From Collimonas fungivorans (GTDB lineage: Bacteria; Pseudomonadota; Gammaproteobacteria; Burkholderiales; Burkholderiaceae_D), in the NCBI RefSeq assembly GCF_001584145.1, contig NZ_CP013232.1:3348001-3412000 (forward strand): 64,000 nt of DNA, read 5' to 3'. Shown piece after piece: positions 1 to 9,022 of the stretch. Made by a program: the position numbers and the translations under genes. The number at the start of each line of letters is the position of its first letter. Within the stretch, counting starts at the first letter, position 1. The notes beneath the pieces are model-generated. The model ran no database searches. It was given only the letters and a program-made list of their open reading frames with translations, and was not told the DNA's origin.

Positions 1-1246
1 CCGGCAGCTTGGCGTCGGCATATTCCGGCAAGCGTTCGCCGTTCGGCTTGGCGCGCTCTTCCGCACCGCGCACCAGGGCCCGTGCATAGCTGGAATACTT
101 GCTGGAGAAACCGCGGCCGCCTTCGATCAGGCCGTAAGGCGCTTCGATCTGGCGATACGCTTGCTGCGCCGCCGCTATGGCGTCCCAGGCGCCGCCGACC
201 TTGGCTTGCAGCGCCGGCTGCTTGGCCACGAACTGGCGCAAGGCAGTTTCCTCATCCTGCTTCTGTTTCATCAGCGCAGGATCCTGCAAGGCGCTCAGGC
301 GTCCGCGAAACGCCTTGTAGGCATTCTCCACGCCGAACAAGGCGTGCTCGGCGTTACGCGCCGCTTCCGGACTGTTCTTGCTGTATTGCTCCAGCACGCC
401 GCGCATTTCCGCCAGCCGGATCAGGTTGTTGACCAGCGTCAGGTCGCGCAAGGTAGTCAGCTGCGACACGGTCAGCTGGCGTTGCGTCGAACCCGGCTGG
501 CCGGTCACGAATACCATTTCGCCCTCTTGCGCTCCGCTTTTGCTGAACGGGAAATAGTTTTCGATCTTGGCCGGCTTGCCGCCTTCATATGCGCGCAGCA
601 AGGTAATGTCGAGGTCGTAGCGCGGGAAGTTGAAATTGTCCGGATCGCCGCCAAAGAAAGCCGCGGCTTTTTCCGGCGCCCACACCAGGCGCGTGTCCTG
701 GAAGCGATGATATTTGTAAACCTGGTACTGGCCGCCGTGATACAGGTCGACGACGTCGCAGCGCACGGTTTCCTTGTCGTTGCCGACGCAGGCTGAAGTC
801 AGCTTGGCCTTGACAGCGTTCTGCGCATTCTTGAATGCCGCACCGTCCAGGCCCGCGGTCGCATTCTTGACTTCGGTAGTGACGTCAGTGATCTGCTCCA
901 GCCGGTTCAATTCGATTTCCGGACAGCTCAGTTCCTGTTCGCGGCCCTTGGCCAAATAGCCGTCCGTGATCAGGTTCTTTTTTGCGGTCGACAATTGGTC
1001 CAGGCACTCGGACGCGCAATGGTGATTGGTCATCACCAGCCCGTCTTTCGAAACAAACGATGCTGAGCAGCCGCCGGCAATCCGCGCCGAGCCCAGCATG
1101 GTGCGCTTGATCCAGCCTTCGCTCGGGGTGAACCCGTATTCGGCCTGCATCTTCGCCTTCGGCAAATTGTCCAAGGTCCACATCCCCTCCGCCGCCAGCG
1201 CCATGCCCGGCACCAGCAGTGCTGCAAAAAGCCAATGAATTCGCAT
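1..1246 (-). CDS. S46 family peptidase (DPP7/DPP11-like), 3' end cut by window edge
   Basis: Serine dipeptidyl-peptidase of family S46, a periplasmic enzyme that removes dipeptides from peptide N-termini. The first 415 residues are visible. They open with a signal peptide (MRIHWLFAALLVPGMALA), followed by a mature start AEGMW typical of the family. The motif GGCSASFVSKDGLVMTNHHC, with the catalytic His in NHHC, lies near residues 57-76. The family Asp region is probably the DPDNFNFPRYD stretch around residue 200. The catalytic Ser belongs to the C-terminal part, which lies outside the window. The reading frame runs open off the left edge, so length and intactness cannot be judged. The ATG at 1246 sits directly before the signal peptide. 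Family assignment is firm; specificity (DPP7 versus DPP11) is not. Confidence 0.9.
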   Translation of the reverse strand, partial: MRIHWLFAALLVPGMALAAEGMWTLDNLPKAKMQAEYGFTPSEGWIKRTMLGSARIAGGCSASFVSKDGLVMTNHHCASECLDQLSTAKKNLITDGYLAKGREQELSCPEIELNRLEQITDVTTEVKNATAGLDGAAFKNAQNAVKAKLTSACVGNDKETVRCDVVDLYHGGQYQVYKYHRFQDTRLVWAPEKAAAFFGGDPDNFNFPRYDLDITLLRAYEGGKPAKIENYFPFSKSGAQEGEMVFVTGQPGSTQRQLTVSQLTTLRDLTLVNNLIRLAEMRGVLEQYSKNSPEAARNAEHALFGVENAYKAFRGRLSALQDPALMKQKQDEETALRQFVAKQPALQAKVGGAWDAIAAAQQAYRQIEAPYGLIEGGRGFSSKYSSYARALVRGAEERAKPNGERLPEYADAKLP

Positions 1247-1329
1247 CGTCTTCCCTATCAATAATAAATTTTTAGGAGTGAAACATTACCACATTGAAAT
1301 GCGATGCGTCATCATCGGCCTGCGCTGCG

Positions 1330-1527
1330 CTATTGCAAGTGCTGCAGCAAGGACGGGCCGAACACTTCCTGCCGGATCTGATGCACGGCCACGCCGCGCG
1401 CCAGCAGGGTTTCGCGCTAAAACTGCATGCGCGCAATGACATCGGAGGTGGGTGGTGCGCCAAGCTCTGCCCGGCTGTGCCGGTTCATGCCGGCATAAAA
1501 TTCCCGCTGGCCGAAATTGGTGAATTT
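1330..1527 (-). pseudogene. Decayed fragment resembling a flavohaemoprotein/ferredoxin-reductase C-terminus
   Basis: No intact gene lies between the peptidase start and the pilus operon. On the minus strand, one frame reads RETLLARGVAVHQIRQEVFGP and then a short tail before a stop at 1330-1332. It resembles the end of Hmp-type nitric oxide dioxygenases and related FAD/NAD reductases, where an RxxLxxxGV helix is followed by I-x-x-E-x-F-G-P. The same frame upstream contains an in-frame TAG at 1417-1419, directly after ARMQF, and no start with a ribosome binding site. I read it as a gene remnant. The family match is made by eye on a short stretch, so confidence is low. Confidence 0.35.
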
Positions 1528-1560
1528 GGTGAATGCATTTTCTGCTGGAGGCGGGCTGCG

Positions 1561-1832
1561 GATGCAACCATCTCATTATTAATGTATTTAAAAGACAACA
1601 ATAAAATCCCGTCAAAAAATACATTTGTTGACAGCAATCTCAAGACACACAAGACCTCTACTTTTTTACAAAAAAACAAAATGTCTTGACGTGCCTTCCC
1701 TATGACGCCAATATGAACAAAAGAAAATATTTCCACAAGGAAAATATAATAGAGAGGATGCCGATCATTAACAAATGTCCAAGCGATCGCTTGGGTTTCC
1801 ACAATACAAAAATGTCAATCGGGAGATTTGTC
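1561..1832 (+). promoter_or_regulatory. AT-rich leader of the pilus operon with candidate -10 TATAAT
   Basis: The 270 bases before the first pilin gene are markedly AT-rich compared with their surroundings. They contain TATAAT at 1745-1750, but no good -35 at 17 bases. Other TTGACA/TTGACG hexamers occur at about 1628 and 1685. The lack of a paired -35 would fit an activator-dependent promoter, which is an inference. A ribosome binding site GGGAG lies about 10 bases before the pilin ATG. Confidence 0.3.
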
Positions 1833-2351
1833 ATGAAAAGGTTTGTTTGGAACAGCATTTTGCTTATCGCATCAGCAACAGTCTGTGGCGGCGCGGCGGC
1901 GGCCACCGCTACCGCCACCATGACCAACACGGTCACCATTTCCAATAATTGCAGTATTTCCACCCTTGGCTTCACGACGACCTACGATCCTATCGTCACC
2001 AATGCCACCACCAACCAGGACATCACCGCCAGCGTCACCACCACCTGCACCATCGGTGCTTCGCCGGTGATTACGCTGGGACAGGGAGCCAACGCCAATA
2101 CCGGTTCGACCGATGCCGTGCCGCTGCGGCGCCTGAGCAGCGGCGGCGGCACTCCGGCCTTCCTCAACTATGGCCTGTTCTCCGACTCCGGCCGCACCGT
2201 CACCTGGGGCAATACGGTAGCCACTGCGCCTGTCGCCGTGACCGCCACCGGCAGCGCCACGCCAACCACGATTTATGCGCGGGTGCCATCCGGCCAGTCC
2301 GTCAAGGCAGCGACTTATATAGATACCGTAGTCGCTACCGTCACTTTTTAA
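1833..2351 (+). CDS. Spore coat U (SCPU) domain protein, Csu-type pilus major subunit
   Basis: Predicted 172-residue secreted pilin of the Csu (archaic chaperone-usher) type, related to CsuA/B and spore coat protein U. It has a signal peptide (MKRFVWNSILLIASATVCGGAAAA), a Thr/Ala-rich mature start, and a Cys pair around NNCSIS and TTCTIG expected to form the subunit disulfide. The C-terminus IDTVVATVTF has the alternating hydrophobic pattern of the final beta strand. It is first in a tight four-gene run with chaperone, usher and a second SCPU protein, so it is probably the most abundant subunit. The ATG at 1833 was chosen because it opens a signal peptide and follows GGGAG; upstream in-frame starts add a non-secretory extension. 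Confidence 0.85.
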   Translation: MKRFVWNSILLIASATVCGGAAAATATATMTNTVTISNNCSISTLGFTTTYDPIVTNATTNQDITASVTTTCTIGASPVITLGQGANANTGSTDAVPLRRLSSGGGTPAFLNYGLFSDSGRTVTWGNTVATAPVAVTATGSATPTTIYARVPSGQSVKAATYIDTVVATVTF

Positions 2352-2362
2352 GGCGGCCGACG

Positions 2363-3109
2363 ATGCTCAAGCTGAAGCAATGGCCTGCTCTTTCTCTTGC
2401 TTTTGTCTTGTGCATGGTTTTTGCACAAGATGCAGACGCAGCCTCATTCAACGTCAATCCGATAGGTTTCGACCTGAGTGCTGAGCGCGCTTCCGGCGTG
2501 CTGCAGGTCAGGAACACCGGCGACGAACCGGTGCGCATACAGGTCGGCGCGGTCGACTGGAGCACCGATGGCCGCCAGGAAGTGCTGACGGATACCGACG
2601 CCCTGCTGCTGAATCCGCCGATCTTCTCGATAGAGCCGGGACAAACCCAGTTCCTGCGCTTCGGCGTGCGCCATCCGATGACGTCCACCACTGAAAAAAG
2701 CTACCGCCTGCTGATCGACGAAGTGCCGCCCAGCGGGCCGCAGGCGCCAGGCTTGAAGACCCTGCTGCGAATCAGCATCCCGGTCTTCATCGTGCCCAAG
2801 AACAAGCAGGAAAAGATTTCCTGGCAACTGAAGCGGGAAAGCGGCGGCCTGGTGCTGGTGGCAGCCAACGACGGCAACGTCCATAGCAAGATCATCCATA
2901 TCCAGCTGAACAATACGCTGAGCAACGGCGACAGCGGAGACGGCCTGCAGATCAGCACGCCTGCCTACGTATTGCCTGGACAGCACAAGCAATGGTCCCT
3001 GGCGAATGGGAAGATCCGTGCCGGCGCGGTCCGGCTGCAAATTCAGACAGACAAGGGCGAGATTGAAGAACATCTCATGCTGGAGGCTGACCAAGTATCT
3101 AGCCGCTAG
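2363..3109 (+). CDS. Csu-type periplasmic pilus chaperone (CsuC-like)
   Basis: Fimbrial chaperone of 248 residues. It should hold pilus subunits in the periplasm by donor-strand complementation and deliver them to the outer-membrane usher. It begins with a signal peptide (MLKLKQWPALSLAFVLCMVFAQDADA). An immunoglobulin-like N-domain follows, with the characteristic F-x-V-x-P-I near the mature start and QVRNTGDEPVRIQV. The stretch EPGQTQFLRFGVR and then KSYRLLIDEVPP match the G1-strand region and the domain linker of this family. The gene starts 11 bases after the pilin stop, and its 3' end probably overlaps the usher start. Confidence 0.88.
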   Translation: MLKLKQWPALSLAFVLCMVFAQDADAASFNVNPIGFDLSAERASGVLQVRNTGDEPVRIQVGAVDWSTDGRQEVLTDTDALLLNPPIFSIEPGQTQFLRFGVRHPMTSTTEKSYRLLIDEVPPSGPQAPGLKTLLRISIPVFIVPKNKQEKISWQLKRESGGLVLVAANDGNVHSKIIHIQLNNTLSNGDSGDGLQISTPAYVLPGQHKQWSLANGKIRAGAVRLQIQTDKGEIEEHLMLEADQVSSR

Positions 3110-5396
3110 CCTGATCGCGTGTCACATCCCGGCTCTGGCAGCAGCTGACAAGTCAGTGACAGAACAGGAAATCATATTGGCGGTGACCGTCAACGACAGG
3201 AAATTGACGGATGCAGCGCTGATTGTGCGCACTGCAGCCGACGGCATTATCGTGCCGGCGCAGTTGTTAAACGAGGCGCGCTTGCGCTTGCCGGATGTCG
3301 CTGCCGTCAGCAGCCACCAGCAAAATTATTATCCGCTGGCGGCGCTACCTGGCGTGCGCGCCGAAATCGAGGCCAGCACGCAGACATTGAATATCCATGC
3401 GCCTCCAAGCGCTTTCACCGATTCGGCATTCAACCTTGGCTTGCATCAGCCTTTGCTGCTGCAAGCCGCGGAAACCGGCGCTTTCCTGAATTACGACATT
3501 AATTACGCCAAGGGCCAAGGCCAGGACCAGACCAATCTCTCCGGCCTGGCGGAACTGGGCGTGTTCAGCGGCGGCGGCATCTACACCAGCCGCTTCGTCG
3601 GCCAGGACCTGACCGGCCAGCGTTCGCTGTTCCGGCTCGACAGCCAGTACACGCGGGATTTTCCGCTACAGCAGGCGACCCTGGTGGTCGGCGACAGCAT
3701 TACCGGCGGCAGCGCCCTGTCGCGCCAGGTATATTTCGGAGGCCTCCAGTGGCGCACCAAATTCTCGACCATCCCAGGCTACCAGGCGATCCCGCTGCCG
3801 GCGTTCAGCGGCACCGCGGCGGCGCCCTCCGTAGTCGACATCTACGTGGATAATATCCTGCGCCTCAAGCAGCCGGTCGATACCGGCCCGTTCACCATCA
3901 ACAACCTGCCGGTGTATGCCGGCCAGGGCAATGTGCAGATGGTGGTGCACGATGTGCTCGGGCGCCAGCAGGTCTATACCCAGGGCTACATCACCAGCGC
4001 CCAGCTGCTGCGCCAAGGCAGCAAGGATGTCTCTTACGAAGTCGGCGCGCTGCGCGACAATTTCGGCAGCAAGGACAGCGACTACGGCCGGGTGTTCAGC
4101 TCCGGCACCGTACGTTACGGCGTCAGCAACAGCAGCACCGTCGAAGGCCATGGCGAAATCATGCGCGGCCGCGAGTCGCTGGCAGTCGGCGCGGCCGTCG
4201 CCGTCAGCGATATCGGCTTGCTGAGCGGCGGCCTGGCTGCCAGCAATTCGGAACGCGGCAACGACACCCAGCAATACCTGCAGTTCGACCGCCAGGGCAG
4301 CGTATATGCCTTGACCCTGCGCGCCCAGACTGCCGGCCCGCGCTTCTGGCAGCTGGGCCTGGCCGACGACATCCTGGCGCCGGCCCAGCAGATCCAGGCG
4401 CAGGCCAACGTCTCGCTGGGGGAGCGCACCAATGCGGCGATCGGCTACCTGAGCCAGGTCAACCGCGGCCAGGAAAACGTGCGCGCAATCAACGCCGGCC
4501 TGAATTTCAACTTGCGCCAGAACGGCAGCATCAGCATCGGCTTGCTGAAATCGCTGACACAGGATCGCCAGCTGTCCGCCAATCTGGTCTGGGTCATGCC
4601 GCTGGAGCATCAGAGTTTCCTGCAAGTGGTGGCCAGCGGCCAGCAAGGCAGCAAATACTTCAGCACCGAATACCAGCAAACCGCGCCGCAGGAAGGCGGC
4701 TGGGGCTACCGCGCACGCAAGGCCTTGTTTGACAACGGCGGCGAAGACATAGGCGCCAACTACATCGGCACCACCGGCGAATACATGCTCAACGCCAACC
4801 GCGTGGACGGGCAAAACAACCTGCAGCTGGAAGCGCGCGGCGGTATCGCCCTGCTCGGCGGCCATGTGCGCGCAACGCGCTGGCTGGACCAGAGTTTCGC
4901 CATGGTGGAGGTGCCGGTCGAGCAGCCTATCGATATCTATGCCAACAATATCAAGGTCGGCCAGACTGACAAATACGGTGTCGGCTTCGTGCCGCGCCTG
5001 GTTCCCTACGAATCCAACACGGTTGCGCTGGACGACGCCAGGCTGCCGCTGTCGATGACGCTCGACCTGGCACAGAAATCGGTGACGCCCGGCTATCGCA
5101 CCGGCAGCCTGCTGAAATTCAGCGCGCAGCAGAACCGCAGCGCAACCCTGACCCTGGTCGACCAAAGCAACAAACCGCTGGCCACCGGCACCAGGGTGTA
5201 TGTCAACCACGACACCACGGCGCAGGAAGTGGCTTTGCGCGGGCAGGTTTTCATACCCGAGATCGACTATCCGGCCGAAGTCGTGGTGCGCGACAACGGC
5301 TCCGGCATACGCTGCCGCTTCGAGATCGCAGCGCCGCCGCAGGCCGCCATCATGCCGGTGCTGGGACCCTATGTTTGCGCTCAGGAGATGAAATGA
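3063..5396 (+). CDS. Csu-type outer-membrane usher (CsuD-like)
   Basis: Outer-membrane usher, about 777 residues, which forms the pore that assembles and secretes the pilus. After the signal peptide come an N-terminal chaperone-binding domain, a long beta-barrel with a plug, and C-terminal domains. Recognisable pieces are ARFLN-like content, VDIYVDNILRLKQPV and GPFTINNLPVYAGQG around residues 260-290, and GTRVYVNHD near the end. No ATG gives a sensible start. A TTG at 3063 yields MKNISCWRLTKYLAASLIACHIPALA, a clean signal peptide, and has AAGGGCGAG just upstream. This makes a 47-base overlap with the chaperone gene, suggesting translational coupling. The stop overlaps the next ATG (ATGA). Confidence 0.88.
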   Translation: MKNISCWRLTKYLAASLIACHIPALAAADKSVTEQEIILAVTVNDRKLTDAALIVRTAADGIIVPAQLLNEARLRLPDVAAVSSHQQNYYPLAALPGVRAEIEASTQTLNIHAPPSAFTDSAFNLGLHQPLLLQAAETGAFLNYDINYAKGQGQDQTNLSGLAELGVFSGGGIYTSRFVGQDLTGQRSLFRLDSQYTRDFPLQQATLVVGDSITGGSALSRQVYFGGLQWRTKFSTIPGYQAIPLPAFSGTAAAPSVVDIYVDNILRLKQPVDTGPFTINNLPVYAGQGNVQMVVHDVLGRQQVYTQGYITSAQLLRQGSKDVSYEVGALRDNFGSKDSDYGRVFSSGTVRYGVSNSSTVEGHGEIMRGRESLAVGAAVAVSDIGLLSGGLAASNSERGNDTQQYLQFDRQGSVYALTLRAQTAGPRFWQLGLADDILAPAQQIQAQANVSLGERTNAAIGYLSQVNRGQENVRAINAGLNFNLRQNGSISIGLLKSLTQDRQLSANLVWVMPLEHQSFLQVVASGQQGSKYFSTEYQQTAPQEGGWGYRARKALFDNGGEDIGANYIGTTGEYMLNANRVDGQNNLQLEARGGIALLGGHVRATRWLDQSFAMVEVPVEQPIDIYANNIKVGQTDKYGVGFVPRLVPYESNTVALDDARLPLSMTLDLAQKSVTPGYRTGSLLKFSAQQNRSATLTLVDQSNKPLATGTRVYVNHDTTAQEVALRGQVFIPEIDYPAEVVVRDNGSGIRCRFEIAAPPQAAIMPVLGPYVCAQEMK

Positions 5397-5863
5397 AACC
5401 TGCTCTGAAATGGCTGGCGGCTGCTGCTATCCTGGCGCTGCCGCCAAGCGCGCATGCGCTGCTTGCCACTTGCACGGTTGCCACCACCGGCATCGTGTTT
5501 CCCGCCTATGCATCGCCTGGCAGCACCAACTCGGACAGTACCGGCGACATTGCCGTCACCTGCTCCGCATTGGTGCTCGGACTCGGCAGCTATACCATTT
5601 CGGTCAGCACCGGAGCCGGCACCTATGCCAACCGCAAGCTGACTTCCGGCGCCAATTTCCTCAACTACAATATGTTCACCGACACGGCGCGGTCGATAGT
5701 CTGGGGCGACGGCACCGCAGGCACCCAGACGGTAAGCGACAGCTATGTGATCCTGGTGGCGCCGACCACCCGCCATTACACGTCCTATGGACGGGTGCCG
5801 GGGAGCCAGAACAAGCCGGCCGGAACCTATACCGATACAGTCACTGTCACGGTCACTTACTGA
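5393..5863 (+). CDS. SCPU domain protein, probable Csu-type tip or minor pilin
   Basis: Secreted protein of 156 residues with signal peptide MKPALKWLAAAAILALPPSAHA and an SCPU domain. Cysteines sit in LLATCTV and AVTCSAL, and the terminal TYTDTVTVTVTY is a typical final beta strand. It resembles the first pilin in layout (NFLNYNMFTD here, AFLNYGLFSD there) but is shorter. In Csu systems the last gene usually encodes the tip adhesin, a two-domain protein; this one has a single domain, so tip versus minor subunit is undecided. Its ATG overlaps the usher stop by four bases, so the two are probably translated together. Confidence 0.8.
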   Translation: MKPALKWLAAAAILALPPSAHALLATCTVATTGIVFPAYASPGSTNSDSTGDIAVTCSALVLGLGSYTISVSTGAGTYANRKLTSGANFLNYNMFTDTARSIVWGDGTAGTQTVSDSYVILVAPTTRHYTSYGRVPGSQNKPAGTYTDTVTVTVTY

Positions 5864-5870
5864 ATACGCT

Positions 5871-5908
5871 GGCCGAAAAAAAACCGATCTCCCGATCGGC
5901 TTTTTTTC
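5871..5908. terminator. Bidirectional terminator between the pilus operon and aceB
   Basis: A perfect 6-bp stem CCGATC/GATCGG (5884-5889 with 5894-5899, loop TCCC) has eight A residues before it and seven T residues after it. It can therefore stop transcription from both converging operons. Confidence 0.8.
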
Positions 5909-5942
5909 TCAGGCAGCGGCTCGGCGAACCGCGAACCTGGAT

Positions 5943-7529
5943 TTAGATTTCTTCGTACAGCGGCAGTGTCAGGAATTCGGCAAACGAAGCCGAAGTCGAC
6001 ATTTCTTCGAAGATCCTGGCAGCGCGGTCATACGTTGCACCGTCGCCAACCAGCGCCTTGACCTTGACCAGCTCTTGCGGAATCATCGCCACCACCATCT
6101 CGGCGGTCACTTTCTTGCCGTCGTCGAGCACGCCCTTGGTCGAACGTATCCATTGCCACACCTGCGCACGGCTGATTTCTGCGGTGGCAGCATCTTCCAT
6201 CAGGTTGTGGATAGGCACACAGCCGTTGCCGGCCAGCCAGGCGCCCAGGTAATGGATGCCGACGTTGATGTTGTAGCGCAGGCCGGCTTCGGTGATCGGC
6301 GCTTCCGGCTTGAAGTCGAGCAAGTCGGCGGCGCTGACGTTGACGTCTTCACGCTGCTTGCTGATCTGGTTCGGCTTGTCGCCCAATACCTTCTTGAACT
6401 CGGTCATGGCCAGCTCGACCAGTCCCGGATGGGCTACCCAGCCGCCGTCGTAGCCGTCGGTGGCGTCGCGCGCCTTGTCGACGCGCACGCCGCCCATGGC
6501 GATGTCGTTCTTCTCGGGATCGTTCTTGATCGGGATCAGCGCAGCCATGCCGCCGATCGCCGGTGCATTGCGCTTGTGGCAGGTTTTCAGCAGCAGCAAG
6601 GCATACGAACGCATGAACGGCGCCGTCATGGTGACCTTGGCGCGGTCAGCCAGGCAGAAGTCCTTGTCCAGCTTGAACTTCTTGATGCAGGAAAAAATGT
6701 AATCCCAGCGGCCGGCGTTCAGGCCGGAGCTGTGCTCGCGCAGTTCGTACAGGATCTCATCCATCTCAAAAGCGGCGAGGATGGTTTCGATCAGGACTGT
6801 GGCCTTGATCGTGCCTTGCGGCAGGCCGAGTTCATCCTGGGTCATCACGAAGATATCGTTCCACAGCCGCGCTTCCAGGTGCGATTCCAGCTTCGGCAGG
6901 TAAAAATACGGGCCGGCGCCGCGCGCCAGCTGTTCCTTGGCGTTGTGGAACATGAACAGGGCAAAATCGAAAATGCCGCCGGAAACGCGCTTGCCGTCGA
7001 TCAGCACATGTTTTTCATCCAGGTGCCAGCCACGCGGACGGACCACCAGGGTCGCGACCTTGTCGTTGAGTTTGTAGGACTTGCCGTTCTGTTCCAGCGA
7101 AATCGTCTTGCGGATGGCGTCGCGCAGGTTGATCTGGCCGGTGATCTGGTTATCCCATACCGGCGAGTTCGAATCCTCGAAGTCGGTCATGTAGCTGTCG
7201 GCGCCGGAGTTGAAGGCGTTGATCACCATCTTGCGCTCGACCGGGCCGGTAATTTCGACGCGGCGGCATTCCAGCGCGGTCGGGATCGGCGCGATCTTCC
7301 AGTCGCCGCTGCGGATGTGCGCGGTTTCAGGCAGGAAGTCCGGACGCTCGCCGGCATCCAGGCGCTTGGCGCGCTCGACCCGTACTGCCAGCAATTCCTG
7401 ACGGCGCGTTTCGAATGCGCGGCTCAGCTTGGCGACCAGCGCCAGCGCTTCGGGAGTCAGAATTTCTGCGTATCCGGCGCCGATTGCGCCGTTGATTTCC
7501 ATACCGGCGGGCAGTGTCAGTTGAGTCAT
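5943..7529 (-). CDS. aceB: Malate synthase A
   Basis: Malate synthase A, 528 residues, the usual length for the form A enzyme. It condenses glyoxylate with acetyl-CoA to malate in the glyoxylate shunt, allowing growth on acetate and fatty acids. Clear family segments include [25 protein letters not shown], the [15 protein letters not shown] stretch, and [12 protein letters not shown] with catalytic-site residues. The C-terminal helical cap ends PLYEEI. The ATG at 7529 has AGGAG eight bases upstream. No isocitrate lyase gene is in this window. The divergent LysR gene shares the intergenic region and is a candidate regulator (inference). Confidence 0.96.
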   Translation of the reverse strand: MTQLTLPAGMEINGAIGAGYAEILTPEALALVAKLSRAFETRRQELLAVRVERAKRLDAGERPDFLPETAHIRSGDWKIAPIPTALECRRVEITGPVERKMVINAFNSGADSYMTDFEDSNSPVWDNQITGQINLRDAIRKTISLEQNGKSYKLNDKVATLVVRPRGWHLDEKHVLIDGKRVSGGIFDFALFMFHNAKEQLARGAGPYFYLPKLESHLEARLWNDIFVMTQDELGLPQGTIKATVLIETILAAFEMDEILYELREHSSGLNAGRWDYIFSCIKKFKLDKDFCLADRAKVTMTAPFMRSYALLLLKTCHKRNAPAIGGMAALIPIKNDPEKNDIAMGGVRVDKARDATDGYDGGWVAHPGLVELAMTEFKKVLGDKPNQISKQREDVNVSAADLLDFKPEAPITEAGLRYNINVGIHYLGAWLAGNGCVPIHNLMEDAATAEISRAQVWQWIRSTKGVLDDGKKVTAEMVVAMIPQELVKVKALVGDGATYDRAARIFEEMSTSASFAEFLTLPLYEEI

Positions 7530-7790
7530 GCTTTACTCCTGTTGGTTCTATGAATTGATTGGTGTCTTGGGCCAGCTTGCCGCACGCACTAGCCATTGTG
7601 CAGCGCTACATTCCGTTTTTTACCATGCCGGATATGTTAAATCCTGAATGGCATTATCTAATTTTTACGCTATATAGTATATTTAAACCAAATCATCATA
7701 GGTGAAACGATTTATCATTTGATCTATGCGTTTTAGTCACAAGTGAGCGCGTATTATAGCTCCCGCTTCCCACAAACCCGGTTCGGCGAC
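7530..7790. promoter_or_regulatory. Divergent AT-rich promoter region between aceB and a LysR gene
   Basis: This region is AT-rich around 7640-7740. TATTAT at about 7752 suits a -10 for the rightward LysR gene, which also argues against the GTG at 7743 as its start. Related ATCAT-containing sequences occur on both sides of 7705 (AAATCATCATAGG and TTTATCATTTGAT), which could be LysR-type half-sites. Site assignment is inference. Confidence 0.35.
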
Positions 7791-8696
7791 ATGGATCAAT
7801 TCAAGCAGATTTCCACTTTTGTCGAAGTAGCCGCCAAAGGCAGCCTGTCCGCTGCCGCACGCGCCGAAGGGATAGCCCCGGCCATGATCGGGCGGCGCCT
7901 GGATGCGTTAGAGGAACGCCTCGGTGTGAAGCTTTTGCAACGCACCACCCGCAAGATCGCCCTGACCAACGAAGGCGAAGCCTTCCTGGAAGACTGCCAG
8001 CGCATCCTGTCCGACCTGGAAAACGCCGAATCGGCAGTGTCCGAGCGCAGCGCCCATGCCAGCGGCCACCTGCTGATTTCAGCGCCGGCCGGTTTCGGCC
8101 GGCAGCACGTGGCGCCGCTGATGCCCTCCTTCCTCACCGAGCACCGCGACGTCACCCTTACGCTCAACCTGAACGACCGCGTGGTCGACCTGATCGGCGA
8201 AGGCATAGACGTCGCCATCCGCATCGCCTCGCTGTCGGATTCGTCGCTGGTCGGCGCCAAGCTGGCCGACAACAAACGTATCGTGGTGGCCTCCCCCGCC
8301 TATATCAAGCGCCACGGCAAGCCACAGACCGTCGACGACCTGCAAAAACACAATTGCCTGGCGATCAGCAGCGAAGGCAGCCAGCGCGGCTGGAGCTTCC
8401 GCCAGCACGGCAAGATCGTCACTGTCAGGGTCGCCGGCAACATGGTCTGCAACGACGGCCAGGTGCTGCACGACTGGGCGCTGGCCGGCAAAGGCCTGGC
8501 CTGGCGTTCGATGTGGGAAGTCGGCAGCGAGATCGAATCCGGCAAGCTGGTGACCGTGCTGGACGAGTTCGCCGCCCCCGGCAACGATATCTACGCCGTC
8601 TTCGCACAGCGGCGCCATTTGCCCCTGCGGATCCGGGTATTTGTGGATTTTTTGCGACGGGCCTACGCCCAGCCGGATTATTGGCGCCAGGGTTAA
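7791..8696 (+). CDS. LysR family transcriptional regulator
   Basis: LysR-type regulator, 301 residues. It has an N-terminal winged helix-turn-helix (MDQFKQISTFVEVAAKGSLSAAARAEG...) followed by a recognition helix region ending LLQRTTRKIALTNEGE. A periplasmic-binding-protein-like effector domain starts near residue 90 (GHLLISAPAGFGRQHVAPL) and has VDLIGEGIDVAIRIASL, typical of the subgroup whose targets often lie nearby. The ATG at 7791 begins exactly at the family N-terminus; the longer GTG form would begin inside the likely promoter. It is transcribed away from aceB. The ligand is unknown. Confidence 0.9.
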   Translation: MDQFKQISTFVEVAAKGSLSAAARAEGIAPAMIGRRLDALEERLGVKLLQRTTRKIALTNEGEAFLEDCQRILSDLENAESAVSERSAHASGHLLISAPAGFGRQHVAPLMPSFLTEHRDVTLTLNLNDRVVDLIGEGIDVAIRIASLSDSSLVGAKLADNKRIVVASPAYIKRHGKPQTVDDLQKHNCLAISSEGSQRGWSFRQHGKIVTVRVAGNMVCNDGQVLHDWALAGKGLAWRSMWEVGSEIESGKLVTVLDEFAAPGNDIYAVFAQRRHLPLRIRVFVDFLRRAYAQPDYWRQG

Positions 8697-8728
8697 CGCT
8701 AAATTCTCGCAGTTTGAAAATAGTGGTT

Positions 8729-8734
8729 TATAAT
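8729..8734 (+). promoter_or_regulatory. Candidate -10 TATAAT for the riboswitch-terC transcript
   Basis: A perfect TATAAT lies 33 bases after the LysR stop and about 40 bases before the riboswitch P1 stem, which is a sensible place for transcription to start. The -35 position (about 8706-8711) has no good match, so the promoter is only tentative. Confidence 0.4.
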
Positions 8735-8773
8735 TATCGCCAGCTGCACGATTTCTTTTGTGCAACACCCTCT

Positions 8774-8922
8774 CAAAGGGGAGTAGCTCCTGAATATTGT
8801 CCTGGCTGATGCGTATCTTTTACCTGTCGCCGCAATGTTCTGCAAGGTAGTCGTCATCACGGTACAGGCACAACGCCTGCGCCCGGTTACCTTGGCAGCA
8901 ACGCTGTTGAGCAAGACCTTTG
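8774..8922 (+). ncRNA. yybP-ykoY (manganese) riboswitch upstream of terC
   Basis: The leader of terC carries the signature halves of the yybP-ykoY RNA. At the 5' side, CAAAGGGGAGTAGC begins at 8774; at the 3' side, GAGCAAGACCTTTG ends at 8922. The terminal CAAAGG and CCTTTG pair as stem P1, and the AGUAGC and GCAAGACC junction sequences are the conserved ones. This class binds Mn2+ and switches on exporters and TerC/Alx or MntP-type membrane proteins, matching the gene that follows. About 100 bases separate the aptamer from the terC ATG; this stretch would hold the expression platform, whose mechanism I could not resolve. Confidence 0.88.
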
Positions 8923-9022
8923 TCAGCATGGATTCCATGCAGGCATTGTGTCGCGTTTACTTCTCGTCACTCCTGCTGTTATCCATGTTTTGAGGTTATT
9001 CGTTAACCCTGTTGGAGACTTT

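Noticed and set aside
1294..1689. A 131-residue plus-strand frame before the pilus operon
   Set aside because: It lies opposite the reductase-like remnant and runs into AT-rich leader sequence; it has no start signals.
3666..5210. A 514-residue open frame on the minus strand across the usher gene
   Set aside because: It is the antisense shadow of the usher, has no ribosome binding site, and shows biased composition without any protein motif.
5787..7553. A 588-residue plus-strand open frame across malate synthase
   Set aside because: It lies antisense to aceB, whose full-length conserved protein is on the other strand; the composition is a GC-rich shadow.
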